A DNA stretch of 31,893 nt, from contig JACJZG010000026.1 in the NCBI GenBank assembly GCA_020635715.1, positions 1-31,893 of the forward strand, given 5' to 3'. Positions within the stretch are counted from its first letter, which is position 1. Every line of letters starts with the position of its first letter. The translations under genes were made by a program, and so were the position numbers. The notes under the pieces were generated by a model. The model searched no databases. It had not been told where the DNA came from and was given only the letters and a program-made list of their open reading frames with translations. The stretch is from Flavobacteriales bacterium (GTDB lineage Bacteria; Bacteroidota; Bacteroidia; Flavobacteriales_F; PHOS-HE28). Shown in pieces: positions 24,147 to 31,729 of the stretch.

Positions 24147-24154
24147 CAAAGCTA
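24147..24154 (-). promoter_or_regulatory. -7 box TAGCTTTG abutting the OmpA-family start
   Basis: An exact TAnnTTTG match on the minus strand, ending 6 bases before the ATG at 24141, so the mRNA is predicted to be leaderless or nearly so. Confidence 0.5.
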
Positions 24155-24217
24155 CCGGCACCCTGCAAGGAACAGGCCGATCGCAAGGGGTATCTGTGAA
24201 CAGGGAAGGATGAATGA

Positions 24218-24290
24218 CATGTGCTCATCCCGCTGCGGCGGGACAAGTTGTGGTCATATGCCCATCCCGCTGAGGCGGGACAAGTTCTGC
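24218..24290. repeat. Degenerate CATGTG array with two tandem TCCCGC hairpins
   Basis: ACATGTGCTCA precedes two 27-bp copies (24226-24252 and 24263-24289) of CATCCCGCTGNGGCGGGACA followed by AGTTNTG. Each contains the hairpin TCCCGC-TGNG-GCGGGA. CATATGCCC links them. The same hairpin block is at 3480-3503. It sits between the divergent OmpA-family and MATE genes. Confidence 0.8.
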
Positions 24291-24376
24291 GCCTTTGGGC
24301 ACGAGCGCGATCAGGTACGGATGATACTTTGGCGGACGGGGCAACGCCGACATTCCCGTCAACGTCCTAAGCCGCC

Positions 24377-25765
24377 ATGCGCAAGCTGATCGCGATCGTG
24401 AAGGAGAGCCTGGTGGCCGGTGAGGATACCGACTACACCAGCATCGGTGTGCGGCGTGCGATCGTGCTGCTCAGCATTCCCATGGTGCTCGAGATGGCCA
24501 TGGAATCGGTGTTCGCGCTCGTGGACATCTTCTTCGTGAGCAAGTTGGGCAAGCATGCCATCGCCACCGTCGGCTTGACGGAGAGTGTGCTCACCTTGGT
24601 CTATTCCCTGGCTTGGGGATTGGGCATGGGCATCACGGCCGTGGTGGCGCGCCGTACGGGTGAGAAGGATCCGCAAGGTGCGGCACGCGCGGCCATGCAG
24701 GGTGTCCTCGCTGCGGTGGCCCTGGGCGTCGTGATCGCCATCCCGGGCCTGCTCTACGCGCGGGAGATCCTGGCCCTGATGGGCGCCGAGGCGGATGTGC
24801 TCGTGGACGGTCCGAAGTATATGCGCATCATGCTCGGTGCGAACGTGATCATCCTGCTGCTCTTCGGCATCAACGCCATCTATCGCGGTGCGGGCGATGC
24901 GGCCATGGCCATGCGTTCACTGATGATCGCCAATGGCATGAACATCATCCTCTGTCCATTGCTCATACATGGCGTTGGCGGCTGGGGTGGTTTCGGGATC
25001 ATGGGTGCGGCCATGGCCACCACCTTGGGTCGAGGCATCGGGGTCTGTTATCAACTCTTCCATCTGTTCGACGGTCGCGGGCGCATCAGTTTGAAGGGCA
25101 TACCCTTGCTGTTGGACAGGCAGGTGATGGGCAACATCGTCAAGGTGTCCGCTGGTGGTATGATCCAGTTCCTGCTGCCATCGGTCAGCTGGATCTTCCT
25201 CTCGCGCATCGTGGCGGTCTTCGGTAGTGGTGCCGTTGCCGGCTACACGATCGCTGTGCGGATCATGATCTTCTCCCTGCTTCCTTCCTGGGGCGTGGCC
25301 AATGCGGCGAGCACCCTGGTCGGGCAGAACCTCGGGGCGAAGCAGCCCGAGCGCGCGGCGAAGAGCGCCTGGTATTGCGGACACATCAACATGCTGTACA
25401 TGATGTGCGTGGCGATCCTCTTCTGGTCCTTCGCGCCGTGGTTGGTGGCCTTCTTCAGCTCCGAAGGTGCGGTGGCCGGCTATGCGATCTCCGCCTTGCG
25501 GATCCTCTGCATGGGCTACTTCTTCTACGGCTATGGAATGGTATTCGCACAGGCCTTCAATGGTGCCGGGGATACGTTCACACCCACGTGGATGAACGCG
25601 ATCTGCTTCCTGCTGATCCAGATACCGCTGGCATGGCTGTTGGCGGAGTTCCTCGAATGGGGTCCCACGGGTGCCTTCTCCGCCGTGCCGGTCAGCGAGA
25701 GCGTGCTGGCCGTGCTCAGTGCCGTGCTCTTCCAGCGCGGCAAGTGGAAGAGCGTGAAGGTGTGA
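24377..25765 (+). CDS. MATE family multidrug/organic cation efflux transporter
   Basis: The 462-residue inner-membrane transporter has about twelve spans in two six-helix halves. Half 1 begins IVLLSIPMVLEMAMESVFAL, VDIFFVSKLGKHAIATVGLT; half 2 has GGMIQFLLPSVSWIFLSRIV and AVAGYTIAVRIMIFS with GVANAASTLVGQNLGA, typical of the NorM/DinF group. It exchanges Na+ or H+ for cationic drugs or metabolites; the substrate is not predictable. ATG 24377 follows a TACTTTG box (24325-24331) by about 45 bp. It converges with the deiodinase-like gene, with only 19 bp between stops. Confidence 0.93.
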   Translation: MRKLIAIVKESLVAGEDTDYTSIGVRRAIVLLSIPMVLEMAMESVFALVDIFFVSKLGKHAIATVGLTESVLTLVYSLAWGLGMGITAVVARRTGEKDPQGAARAAMQGVLAAVALGVVIAIPGLLYAREILALMGAEADVLVDGPKYMRIMLGANVIILLLFGINAIYRGAGDAAMAMRSLMIANGMNIILCPLLIHGVGGWGGFGIMGAAMATTLGRGIGVCYQLFHLFDGRGRISLKGIPLLLDRQVMGNIVKVSAGGMIQFLLPSVSWIFLSRIVAVFGSGAVAGYTIAVRIMIFSLLPSWGVANAASTLVGQNLGAKQPERAAKSAWYCGHINMLYMMCVAILFWSFAPWLVAFFSSEGAVAGYAISALRILCMGYFFYGYGMVFAQAFNGAGDTFTPTWMNAICFLLIQIPLAWLLAEFLEWGPTGAFSAVPVSESVLAVLSAVLFQRGKWKSVKV

Positions 25766-25784
25766 TCAGCGACCAGCCTGGAGG

Positions 25785-26546
25785 TCACTGTGCGATGAAG
25801 TCCTTCGGCCTGCCTGCCTTGTACCACTTGAGGAGCGTGTCGATCATGTGCTCCATCTTCCGCGAATCGGCCCAGGTGCCCCGGAACACCAGCGTGCCGT
25901 CCTTGTCCACGAGGTAGGCGCCGTTCGGTGCCTTGCCGTAAGCCTCGAAGGTCGCGTTGTTCAAGCCGTCCACCAGCACCGGCAGTTCACCGAGCTGGGC
26001 GAACTCCTGGGCATAGCCCAGCTTCTCGTATTCGCTCTTCGGCAAGGGATAGGCCTTGAATTCCTTGTGGTCAGCCGGATGAAGCTCCGCTCCGTAGATC
26101 ACGAAGAGCTGCACCTCCTCGTTCGCGTACTTCTTCACCAATCGCGACCAGCGTTCCATCTGCACCCGCGCAGGGGGGTTCGTGATGCTCCCGAACATGA
26201 AGGCCCGGATCTTCCCGTTGTTCTTCCCGAGTGAATAGGTGGTCCCATCCTGGGCCACGGGCAGCGTGAAGTCATGGGTATGCGGATCCATGCCGCCGCC
26301 TTCGCTGTAGGTGCGCAGCTCGCGGATGGTCTGGCGCATCAGCTTGTCCCAGTTCATGCGCCAGATGTTCACCTGCTTGCGCATCTTCCCGATGTCCTTC
26401 TTGCTGTACGCGTTCAGGTAGTAGTCGAGGTCGTCGTGGAAGACCAGGGTGCTGTCCGTGTTGTACCAGCTCGGATCCCAGTTGTTCAGCTGGGCACTGC
26501 TACCGATGGCCGCGGTGAAAGCGAAGAGGAGAAGGAGGGAACGCAT
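25785..26546 (-). CDS. Exported iodothyronine-deiodinase-like thioredoxin-fold protein lacking Sec/Cys
   Basis: The 253-residue protein has a signal peptide (MRSLLLLFAFTAAIGSSAQ), a helical charged stretch (about 40-80) and a thioredoxin-fold domain (about 92-245). The domain matches deiodinases: MFGSITNPPARVQMERW (about 117-133) aligns with 'FGSCTUPPFxxxM', LFVIYGAELHPAD (about 147-159) with 'IIYIEEAHPSD', and PVLVDGLNNATFEAYG (about 189-204) with 'PVLVDTMxNxxxxAYG'; YLVDKDGTLVFRG follows. The selenocysteine or cysteine position is Asn 123 (codon AAC, not TGA) and the preceding Cys is Ile, so redox chemistry of the usual type is not expected. His 156 is kept. It may be a binding or degenerate member. 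A TACCTTTA box ends 10 bp upstream of the ATG, and the 26579 gene lies 32 bp upstream on the same strand. Confidence 0.82.
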   Translation of the reverse strand: MRSLLLLFAFTAAIGSSAQLNNWDPSWYNTDSTLVFHDDLDYYLNAYSKKDIGKMRKQVNIWRMNWDKLMRQTIRELRTYSEGGGMDPHTHDFTLPVAQDGTTYSLGKNNGKIRAFMFGSITNPPARVQMERWSRLVKKYANEEVQLFVIYGAELHPADHKEFKAYPLPKSEYEKLGYAQEFAQLGELPVLVDGLNNATFEAYGKAPNGAYLVDKDGTLVFRGTWADSRKMEHMIDTLLKWYKAGRPKDFIAQ

Positions 26547-26555
26547 CTCAGATGG

Positions 26556-26563
26556 TAAAGGTA
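26556..26563 (-). promoter_or_regulatory. Candidate -7 box TACCTTTA close to start codon
   Basis: One mismatch to TAnnTTTG, ending 10 bases before the ATG at 26546. It would give a leader of only a few nucleotides. Confidence 0.4.
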
Positions 26564-26578
26564 GGCGGGGCGGGGCGC

Positions 26579-26968
26579 TCAGCCGAGGAAGGCCAGTTCA
26601 ACCCATTCATCCTCCGCCAGCCGCAGGTCGCGGAGGCGCATCTCCACGGACCATGAGACGACCGGCGCGTTCTCCTTCAATTCCAAGGGCTGATAGGGCC
26701 AGCTTCGAATGTCCAGGAACACGGGCTCGGGCCAGCTCGCGTTGTAGAGCAGCGAGAAGCGGAAGCTCTGATGGTCCACGGCGAGTCGACGATCGTCCAC
26801 GCCGAGGGCCGTGGTGGTAACGACCAACGAGGCGGTGTACAGGCGGCGCTGCCAGCCCGGTCGCGGTGTGCGGAAGAGCGCCTGCCTGAACTCGAGTCGG
26901 GGCATGGTCGCACCGCTGAGCCTGGCCTCGGGGTTCGATCGATCAAGGCGGATGTGGTGCAGTCCCAT
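26579..26968 (-). CDS. Hypothetical protein translationally coupled to the HHH barrel gene
   Basis: The 129-residue product is not recognised. It has no signal peptide or membrane span, and has a beta-rich look in the middle (LYTASLVVTTTALGVDDRRL, SFRFSLLYNASWPEPVFLD) with a terminal DEWVELAFLG. The ATG overlaps the upstream stop by one base (TGATG on the minus strand), a strong sign that this is a real gene co-translated with the 724-residue HHH protein. An internal ATG 21 codons in (MPRLEFRQ) is an alternative start. It may be a small cytoplasmic or DNA-interacting protein; nothing shows which. Confidence 0.7.
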   Translation of the reverse strand: MGLHHIRLDRSNPEARLSGATMPRLEFRQALFRTPRPGWQRRLYTASLVVTTTALGVDDRRLAVDHQSFRFSLLYNASWPEPVFLDIRSWPYQPLELKENAPVVSWSVEMRLRDLRLAEDEWVELAFLG

Positions 26969-29142
26969 CAGAATATCCAGCGGACCTGCGCCTTGAGGTC
27001 GCTGCGCATGTTGCCGTTGATCTCCTGCAGCCCGCTGCTGACCGTGCTCTGGTCGTTGTAGATGAAGGCGCCGTAGCGCAGCCAGATGTCCACACGTCGC
27101 AGGGGCGTCACGCGTACCATGCCGTACCAGCGGATGCCGCGCCCGTAGTAGGGCGGTATGCTGAACACACCGATCAGGTCGTTCTCATACGCATAGATCC
27201 GCGCGTCATAGCTCTCCGTATCGAAGAGCGCGAAACGCAGGGTCAATTCCACCGGACTGCTCAGCGGACGGTGGACGATGTCCTGGTACACGAGGAAGCC
27301 ATGCCGCAAGGCGGCGCTCCCGCGCTGGAAGTCGACCGTCTCCACCCGGGAACGCAGGCTCACCGACTTGCTCACCTTGTAGGTCGCGTTCACGCGGTAG
27401 TTGGTCTGTTCCACACGCACCAGCGGATCCACGCCGTCCACATCATCCGCCGTATTGCGAGCGCGGTCCTGGTGGCGCGCGCGTGCGTAGATCTCCACCT
27501 GCTTGCTCGGCCGCCAGTTCACCTGCGCCAGCCAGTCGAAGCCGGTGCTCGGCGCATCGGTGAGGTAGCGCAACCAGGGGAAGCTGAACTGGTCGAAGTA
27601 GGCGTTGATCTGCCACTGGCGGTTCGGCCGGATCTCCAGGCCGGTGAAGAGGCCGCGCTCGTTCCAGGGGTTGGTGCCTTCGGCGAAGGCCACACTGTAC
27701 AATCCATGGTAGTCACGACCATAGTTGCGGTAGAGCAAACTCATGCTCACGCGTTTGTCCAGCGAGAGCAGCAGGCCCGTGTTCATCGCCATGCCGCCAT
27801 TGGCGCTGGTGGCCGCTTCACCGAACCAGGTGAGGTTGCGGTAGAGCACGTTCCAATCCACCCCGGCCGTGGTGTTCTCCCCACCGTTGTAATCGAACTG
27901 GTTGTACACCTGGCTGTTCCGTTGCAGCGTGCCGGTGTATTCCACACGAGCGGCGGTTGCGCCCAAGGTCAGCCCCGACCGCTTGTAGGCGAGATGTCCA
28001 CCCAGCACGGTCTCGCCAAGCGCATCCTTTCGGGAGACCTCCGTATAGGTCCGGTGGAATCCGTCCTCCAGGAAGCTGCTCGCGATGATCTGCACATCCT
28101 GAACAGTACCCAGGCTGTCCGCAGCCGCGGAGGTGGCCGACTGCACGTTCGCATCGATGTCCTTCCGCGAGACGAAGGCCGTCAGTTCGAAGTTCCGCCC
28201 CACCTCATAGGTGGCCGCAACACCGCGCAGGAACAGGTTCTCGTTCACACTGGTGTAGGGGGCCAGACCGTTCGCATTGCGTTTCACGTTCATCGTGAAG
28301 CTGCTCTTCGCCGCGAAGCCGAGCCCGTTCCAGAAGGTGAGTCCCTGCCCGAACTGGGCCTGGTAGTCGCCGATGGCGAGTGCCTTCAACCTTCCGATGT
28401 GGCGGAGGAAGAAGTGTGCGCTGTAGAAGTCGTAACCGTTCGGCTGGGTGCCCTTGAAGAACTGCTCGCCCTCGTCCTTTTCCGCGGTGAACCCGAAGCT
28501 GATGTTCTGCCGGTAGCGGAAGCGATAGCGTGTGTACACCCGGAACGGACTGCCGAGATACACCTTGTTGTTCCGACGCAAGGAATCGACCACGGCCAGA
28601 TCGTCGATGTCCGGCAGCTCGTCCCCGTTCGGATAGGTGTAGGGCTTGCCGAAGAAGTTCGGCCGGTCCAGGAAGCCCCGCCGCGACTCGATGTTCATCG
28701 TGCTCCGCAGCGTGATCTCGTTCGTGCCGTTCTTCAGGATCTCCTTCAACGAGGCCGTGCTGCCCAGTGGATTGTCGCGCACGAGCACGAAGGGCTCGAT
28801 CAGCCGGATCGTGCGCGTGTCCATGCTGTTCAGCGTCTGCAGTTCGTAGATGTTGAGGAAACGACCGAAGCGCTGGCGGTGTTGCAGGATGTCGCTGATC
28901 TGCACATCGTTCAGGAGCAGGATCGTGCTCAACTCCTGCGCATCCGTCCGATTCAGGTCGATGGGGTCGAGGTAGCGGTCCGTGAGGATCTCGAAGAGAT
29001 TGCTGAGGTCGGCCTCGCCACCGAGTTGTTCCGCGGCGGCCTCGATGCGTTGTTCAATGATGTCGCGCGGCACACCGTCCACCTGGGCTGCAAGCACCGC
29101 GCTCCAGAGCCCGCACACGAGGACGATCGCGGCACGTCTCAT
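26968..29142 (-). CDS. Helix-hairpin-helix-containing outer-membrane beta-barrel protein
   Basis: The 724-residue protein has a signal peptide (MRRAAIVLVCGLWSAVLAAQ). An N-terminal region (about 40-120) carries ComEA-like helix-hairpin-helix repeats: DPIDLNRTDAQELSTILLLN, QISDILQHRQRFGRFLNIYE. About 560 residues of alternating aromatic strands follow (RVYTRYRFRYRQNISFGF, AIGDYQAQFGQGLTFWNGLG, YARARHQDRARNT) and end in an aromatic residue (QVRWIF), as expected for an outer-membrane barrel. The type is common in Bacteroidota; its job is unproven, and DNA uptake has been suggested only because of the HHH motif. It overlaps the upstream PorV/PorQ-like gene by ATGA and the downstream gene by TGATG, so the three form a tight operon. 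Confidence 0.85.
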   Translation of the reverse strand: MRRAAIVLVCGLWSAVLAAQVDGVPRDIIEQRIEAAAEQLGGEADLSNLFEILTDRYLDPIDLNRTDAQELSTILLLNDVQISDILQHRQRFGRFLNIYELQTLNSMDTRTIRLIEPFVLVRDNPLGSTASLKEILKNGTNEITLRSTMNIESRRGFLDRPNFFGKPYTYPNGDELPDIDDLAVVDSLRRNNKVYLGSPFRVYTRYRFRYRQNISFGFTAEKDEGEQFFKGTQPNGYDFYSAHFFLRHIGRLKALAIGDYQAQFGQGLTFWNGLGFAAKSSFTMNVKRNANGLAPYTSVNENLFLRGVAATYEVGRNFELTAFVSRKDIDANVQSATSAAADSLGTVQDVQIIASSFLEDGFHRTYTEVSRKDALGETVLGGHLAYKRSGLTLGATAARVEYTGTLQRNSQVYNQFDYNGGENTTAGVDWNVLYRNLTWFGEAATSANGGMAMNTGLLLSLDKRVSMSLLYRNYGRDYHGLYSVAFAEGTNPWNERGLFTGLEIRPNRQWQINAYFDQFSFPWLRYLTDAPSTGFDWLAQVNWRPSKQVEIYARARHQDRARNTADDVDGVDPLVRVEQTNYRVNATYKVSKSVSLRSRVETVDFQRGSAALRHGFLVYQDIVHRPLSSPVELTLRFALFDTESYDARIYAYENDLIGVFSIPPYYGRGIRWYGMVRVTPLRRVDIWLRYGAFIYNDQSTVSSGLQEINGNMRSDLKAQVRWIF

Positions 29143-29954
29143 GCCCCGAAGCGGTAGTTCACGCCGATGATGGGTGTGGCGCCGAACTGGGAGCGCACGG
29201 CCACGGCCAGGTCGATGTCGATGCGGTCCAACCGGAAGCCCGCGCCGAAGTGCCCCTGCACCGGTCCGGTGGTGATCCCCGTGCGTAGGTAGAGCACTTC
29301 ATTCGGCTTGTATTCGACGCCCATGCGGATCCGCTCGGGCCTGTCGATGTCCTTCTCCGCTTCCAAGGTCATCAGCAGCTTCTTGCTGAAGGTGTAGCCG
29401 AAGCCCGCGCGCAGCAGCGTGGGGATGCGGTCGTCGTACGGTCCGCCGATCACCACGCGGTTCGGGTTGTACACGTGTGCACCGACCCACAAGGCATCGG
29501 TCAACTTCGCCTGCATGCCCAGTTCCACCGCGAAGGCGCTCGCACTGCCATAGTTCTCGCCGAGCCGCACCCCGAGGTAGTCCACCTGCACGGCGGCGCG
29601 CAGGCCCTCGCCGAAACGCATGGCATAACCGGCGGTAACCTTGGTCTCGTTGTAGAGCGAATAGCCGAAGCGATCGCCCGAAAGACCAAAGGTGCCCTTA
29701 CCCAACGGCACGGCCACGGCCAGACCTTGCTGTGCCAGATCGGCGCTGAGCCAATGGCTCTGGTAGAAAGCCCCGGCCATGGGGTGGTCCAATCCGGCGA
29801 GGCCGGCGGGGTTCAGGCGGATGCTCCACAGATCGGGTGTGGTGAGGCCCGTGTAGCCCATGCCCGCGAAGCGAGCACCTGCGGGCAACAGCTCGCCACC
29901 CGCGAAGGCATGTGCGGCGAGGAATAGAGGGAGCGCGAAGAGGGAACGACGCAT
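29139..29954 (-). CDS. PorV/PorQ family outer-membrane protein
   Basis: The 271-residue barrel-like protein begins with a signal peptide (MRRSLFALPLFLAAHAFAGG) and then LLPAGARFAGMGYTGLTTPD and LWSIRLNPAGLAGLDHP, the 'aGar..gmg.a..a..d..s...NPAgla' opening of the PorV/PorQ family. The strands end with TPIIGVNYRFGA. In T9SS, PorV shuttles cargo from the translocon to the attachment complex and PorQ takes part in it. This member belongs to the broader family and may be a non-T9SS relative, since it is paired with an HHH barrel gene (overlap ATGA). The frame extends to 29987, but 29954 gives the signal peptide. Confidence 0.82.
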   Translation of the reverse strand: MRRSLFALPLFLAAHAFAGGELLPAGARFAGMGYTGLTTPDLWSIRLNPAGLAGLDHPMAGAFYQSHWLSADLAQQGLAVAVPLGKGTFGLSGDRFGYSLYNETKVTAGYAMRFGEGLRAAVQVDYLGVRLGENYGSASAFAVELGMQAKLTDALWVGAHVYNPNRVVIGGPYDDRIPTLLRAGFGYTFSKKLLMTLEAEKDIDRPERIRMGVEYKPNEVLYLRTGITTGPVQGHFGAGFRLDRIDIDLAVAVRSQFGATPIIGVNYRFGA

Positions 29955-29960
29955 CGCACC

Positions 29961-29967
29961 GAAAGTA
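29961..29967 (-). promoter_or_regulatory. Candidate -7 box TACTTTC close to start codon
   Basis: A shortened match to TAnnTTTG on the minus strand, ending 7 bases before the ATG at 29954. Weak alone; consistent with other near-leaderless starts here. Confidence 0.3.
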
Positions 29968-30030
29968 GTGGTTCCGGTCCCATACACGACCGACCCTGGT
30001 GTTGATCCCGGAGCCTTTGTGAGCGAGGCA

Positions 30031-30195
30031 AGAGGCTATCTCAACAATGCTTTTGGACGCGAGCGAGAGGTACTTTGCGATCAGGCAAGGCGTGGAAACC
30101 GAGCATAGCTGGGAGCTCTGTGAGGCTTTCCACAACAAAGCATGGTCGCATAGGACCCTCGCGGAGCCCGAAGGGCGTTATTGGAGATAGCCTCT
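30031..30195. repeat. 165-bp concentric imperfect palindrome (MITE/REP-like element)
   Basis: The outer arms AGAGGCTATCTC (30031-30042) and GAGATAGCCTCT (30184-30195) are perfect inverted repeats. Inside them are GCGATCA/TGGTCGC (30077-30083, 30143-30149; one G-T pair), GTGGAAA/TTTCCAC (30092-30098, 30127-30133) and the apical AGCT-GGG-AGCT (30107-30117). All pairs centre on about 30113, so the whole element folds as one long hairpin. There is no reading frame of note. The right end overlaps the stop codon (TAG, 30196-30194) of the minus-strand cargo gene. Size and structure fit a miniature transposable or REP-type element; no transposase is nearby. Confidence 0.8.
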
Positions 30196-31729
30196 ACTGA
30201 ACGACCAGCCGTGTACCACTGATCCAGCGCGTGTCGTCGCTGAGGTGGAGGTGGTAGAGGCCAGCTTCCAATGCGGAGATGGAGGTAGGGGAGGTAAGGG
30301 ATGGAAGCCGCTGCTCCTGCACCAAGCGGCCATCGCTGCTTACCACGCTGAGGCGCAAGGCACCTTGCGGTTCGAAGTTCGCAGGCAGGTCGATGCTCAG
30401 CTGTACGCTTCCTCCTTGCGCAACCGGGTTGGGCCATACGCGCAGCACATCCTTCAAGTTGGTGATCTGGCTTTCCATGCCGGTGATCAGGTGGCAACCG
30501 GGTTCCAAACAGCCCATGCTGTCGGTCTTCACCACCCAGACATCCTGGGTGTAGAGCAAGGTATCGGCGTGGGAAACGGGCAGGGCGGTGCCGCAGACGA
30601 TGAAACCGCCATCGGGTGTGGGCACCACATCGCGGAAGAGGCCTCGGCCATTGCTCACCAAGCTGTCGTGGTATTGGTAGAAGCGCATCCAGAGGCTGTC
30701 GCCAGTGCTGGTGGTGCGTAGAAGGGCGCCGAAGTATTGGTTGCCGACCATACCATAGGCTCCACAGACAATGAGGTCATTGGAAGGTGATAATTCCTGA
30801 ACGGTGTGTAAGACCGCGTTGGCCACGGGTCCATAGCGTTGAGACCACAGGACACCTCCATCGGGATCCAAGCGTACTATGCAACCTTGTTGCTGGAATT
30901 GAGAGCCGGTTTGCCATGAACTGGCAAAAACGCAATCGCCATTCTGCATGGCGGTGACCTGCGCCAACCCATCTCCGCCCCCCGGCGTGCCATAGTTGTT
31001 GGACCAGATCTCGTCCCCGTTCTCATCGGTACGTACAACCCATTGATCTATGCTGGACGGGCCACTACCGCGTTGGCCGCCCAAATAGTAGCCTCCACCA
31101 GGGGCGAAGTCCACCGAAACACAATAGTCGTAGGAGTTGGTCGCCCCATACGTTCTTGTCCATTCTTCATTCCCTTCACCATCTGTCTTGATCAGGAAGG
31201 CATCGCCCTGAATGCCGTCCATGACCGCTTCACCACAGATCACAAATCCACCATCGGGTGTTTGCTTGGCTTGGCGACCGATAGCTGAGGTTGGAAAAGC
31301 GATCTCATGAATTTCTGTAGGCTGTCCCTCTACGCTCCATTCGATCAAGCATGGTCTGTTGAAGCCCATCGTGTCCTTGGTGGATCCGGCAGAGTAGAGC
31401 CCGCTGCCATCCGCGAGTTGTCCACCTGTATTGCTCCAACCGACGTAGGATGCACGATCGGGCGGGTGTGTGATGTATGCGCCAAGTTCGTTACCGAACG
31501 CGTCTAGTCGGACGGAATGGACGACAGAACTGAATAGAAGGCCATTTTCCTCCCAATCACCATTTGCCATTAGGAAGAAGCCGCCATCTGGTGCGCACTC
31601 AACACCGAAAGCAGTTTCTGAGCGGCCATTCGCAAAGGGGTCGTAGCGAAGGTTGAAGGTTTGTGCTGCTGCCTGCCCACACAAGCAAGCAAACAGCAGC
31701 GCGAAACCGATAGGCCAATTCTGGGACAT
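30194..31729 (-). CDS. Secreted protein with repeated delta-60-type segments and T9SS type A sorting domain
   Basis: The 511-residue exported protein has a signal peptide (MSQNWPIGFALLFACLCGQA, cut near AAAQ). The body consists of repeated segments of the 'PDGGFxxxG ... D..G...W...Y' type: APDGGFFLMANGDWEENG, TPDGGFVICGEAVMDG with LIKTDGEGNEEWTRTYGAT, APGGGYYLGGQRGSG with RTDENGDEIWSNNYG, and TPDGGFIVCG. These suggest a beta-propeller. The C-terminal 75 residues form the sorting domain (VWPNPVAQGGSVQLSI, LRLSVVSSDGRLVQEQRL, LEAGLYHLHL, ending RLVVQ). The frame is open to 31816, but ATG 31729 gives the signal. The stop codon is partly supplied by the 165-bp palindrome. No binding partner is known. 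Confidence 0.85.
   Translation of the reverse strand: MSQNWPIGFALLFACLCGQAAAQTFNLRYDPFANGRSETAFGVECAPDGGFFLMANGDWEENGLLFSSVVHSVRLDAFGNELGAYITHPPDRASYVGWSNTGGQLADGSGLYSAGSTKDTMGFNRPCLIEWSVEGQPTEIHEIAFPTSAIGRQAKQTPDGGFVICGEAVMDGIQGDAFLIKTDGEGNEEWTRTYGATNSYDYCVSVDFAPGGGYYLGGQRGSGPSSIDQWVVRTDENGDEIWSNNYGTPGGGDGLAQVTAMQNGDCVFASSWQTGSQFQQQGCIVRLDPDGGVLWSQRYGPVANAVLHTVQELSPSNDLIVCGAYGMVGNQYFGALLRTTSTGDSLWMRFYQYHDSLVSNGRGLFRDVVPTPDGGFIVCGTALPVSHADTLLYTQDVWVVKTDSMGCLEPGCHLITGMESQITNLKDVLRVWPNPVAQGGSVQLSIDLPANFEPQGALRLSVVSSDGRLVQEQRLPSLTSPTSISALEAGLYHLHLSDDTRWISGTRLVVQ

Noticed and set aside
26205..26219. Possible selenocysteine (TGA) in the deiodinase-like gene
   Set aside because: The codon at the Sec position is AAC (Asn), and no in-frame TGA occurs there.
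27271..29157. 628-codon plus-strand open frame opposite the HHH barrel gene
   Set aside because: Product is Val/His/Arg-rich without family features, while the minus-strand barrel is clear and has overlapping operon partners.
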